From: Akkermansiaceae bacterium
GTDB lineage: Bacteria; Verrucomicrobiota; Verrucomicrobiia; Verrucomicrobiales; Akkermansiaceae
NCBI GenBank assembly: GCA_903909905.1
Contig: CAIVXP010000313.1
Span: forward strand, 1-8,396
Length of the DNA: 8,396 bases
Reading direction: 5' to 3'
Position 1 is the stretch's first letter. The number at the start of each line of letters is the position of its first letter. This document shows positions 7,753 through 8,396 of the stretch, piece after piece. The position numbers and the translations under genes are program-made. The notes below the pieces were generated by a model, which saw only the letters and a program-made list of their open reading frames with translations, was not told the DNA's origin and did not search any database.

Positions 7753-8396
7753 ATGAACGAACGCAAGACACTCGACGAACGCCAGCAGATGTCCGACCTG
7801 GAACGCCTGCGACACTCATGCGCGCATGTCATGGCCACCGCAATCTTGCGCATCTGGCCCGACGCGCAATTTGCCTACGGTCCGCCGATCGAAAATGGCT
7901 TCTATTACGACTTCGACATGAAGCACCGCCTCACGCCCGAAGATTTCGAAAAAATCGAGGCGGAGATGAAAAAAATCGCCAAGGAAAACCAGAAGTTCGA
8001 ACGCCGCACGATCTCGCGCGACGAAGCTAAAGCGATGGCAGAATCCGGCCGCCTCGGCGGACTCAGCGAGCGACCTGGCAACCCGTCGCGCTTCAAGCTA
8101 GACCTGATCGACAAGATCCCCGAGGGCGAGGAAATTTCCTGTTTCCAAAATGGTGAGTTCATCGACCTCTGTGCCGGTCCGCATGTTGGCTTCACCGCGA
8201 AGTGCAAGAACGCGAAGCTGATGTCGGTCTCGTCGTCATTCTACATGGGCGATGAATCAAAGGGCCAACTTCAGCGTCTCTACGGCACGGCCTTCGAAAG
8301 CAAGGAACTCTTGGAAGAACACCTCAACCGACTCGAGGAAGCGAAAAAACGCGACCACCGCCGCCTCGGGCGCGAGCTTGCCCTTTTCCACATCGA
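7753..8396 (+). CDS. thrS: Threonyl-tRNA synthetase, TGS-less N-terminal part (3' partial)
   Basis: The frame from the ATG at 7753 is open to the window edge (214 codons), so the catalytic and anticodon-binding domains are outside. ThrRS charges tRNA-Thr and edits mischarged serine. The visible part is the N2 editing domain: His21 and His25 (RHSCAHVMA), then FAYGPPIENGFYYDFD, and Cys140 and His144 (DLCAGPHVG). These match the E. coli editing residues His73, His77, Cys182 and His186. LQRLYGTAF and KRDHRRLGRELALFHI lead into the class II core. The first editing His lies 52 residues earlier than in E. coli because the N-terminal TGS (N1) domain is missing; only some 20 residues precede it. The ATG at 7789 is an alternative start. 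The frame remains open for 60 codons upstream but that part is Gln/Arg/Pro-rich and not TGS-like. No Shine-Dalgarno is apparent. Confidence 0.93.
   Translation, partial: MNERKTLDERQQMSDLERLRHSCAHVMATAILRIWPDAQFAYGPPIENGFYYDFDMKHRLTPEDFEKIEAEMKKIAKENQKFERRTISRDEAKAMAESGRLGGLSERPGNPSRFKLDLIDKIPEGEEISCFQNGEFIDLCAGPHVGFTAKCKNAKLMSVSSSFYMGDESKGQLQRLYGTAFESKELLEEHLNRLEEAKKRDHRRLGRELALFHI

Overview
The window looks like ordinary chromosome from a GC-rich Gram-negative bacterium. A TonB-dependent receptor tail and a lipoprotein point to an outer membrane. Verrucomicrobiota is my best guess, from recalled resemblance of the threonyl-tRNA synthetase N-terminus (no TGS domain) and of NuoB to proteins of that group; no search was run, so the assignment is tentative. 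I see no rRNA, tRNA, CRISPR array, insertion sequence, prophage or integrase, and no stretch over 300 bases without a gene.

Layout. Bases 1-236 are the C-terminal end of a TonB-dependent receptor (+). It converges on a manganese-type superoxide dismutase gene (-), with a strong bidirectional hairpin terminator between them. Divergent from sodA, rmuC and rlmN lie 14 bases apart on the + strand and are probably co-transcribed. rlmN converges with galE (-, UDP-glucose 4-epimerase) across a 23-base gap. Divergent from galE is a 300-residue Tyr/Gly- then Gln/Pro/Arg-rich lipoprotein of unknown function (+). This converges with a three-gene minus-strand cluster transcribed in the order nuoB, nuoC, intramembrane rhomboid protease. 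Divergent from nuoB, across a 178-base gap with a 14-bp palindrome, is the start of thrS (+), which runs off the right edge.

The genes are mostly housekeeping: oxidative stress defence (sodA), genome stability (rmuC), rRNA methylation (rlmN), sugar-nucleotide supply for the envelope (galE), respiratory complex I (nuoB, nuoC), membrane proteolysis (rhomboid) and tRNA charging (thrS). No new multi-gene system is evident. The points most worth a second look are the nuoB-nuoC pair without nuoA or nuoD beside it and followed by a rhomboid protease, the TGS-less ThrRS, the repeat-rich lipoprotein, and the general lack of Shine-Dalgarno sequences.
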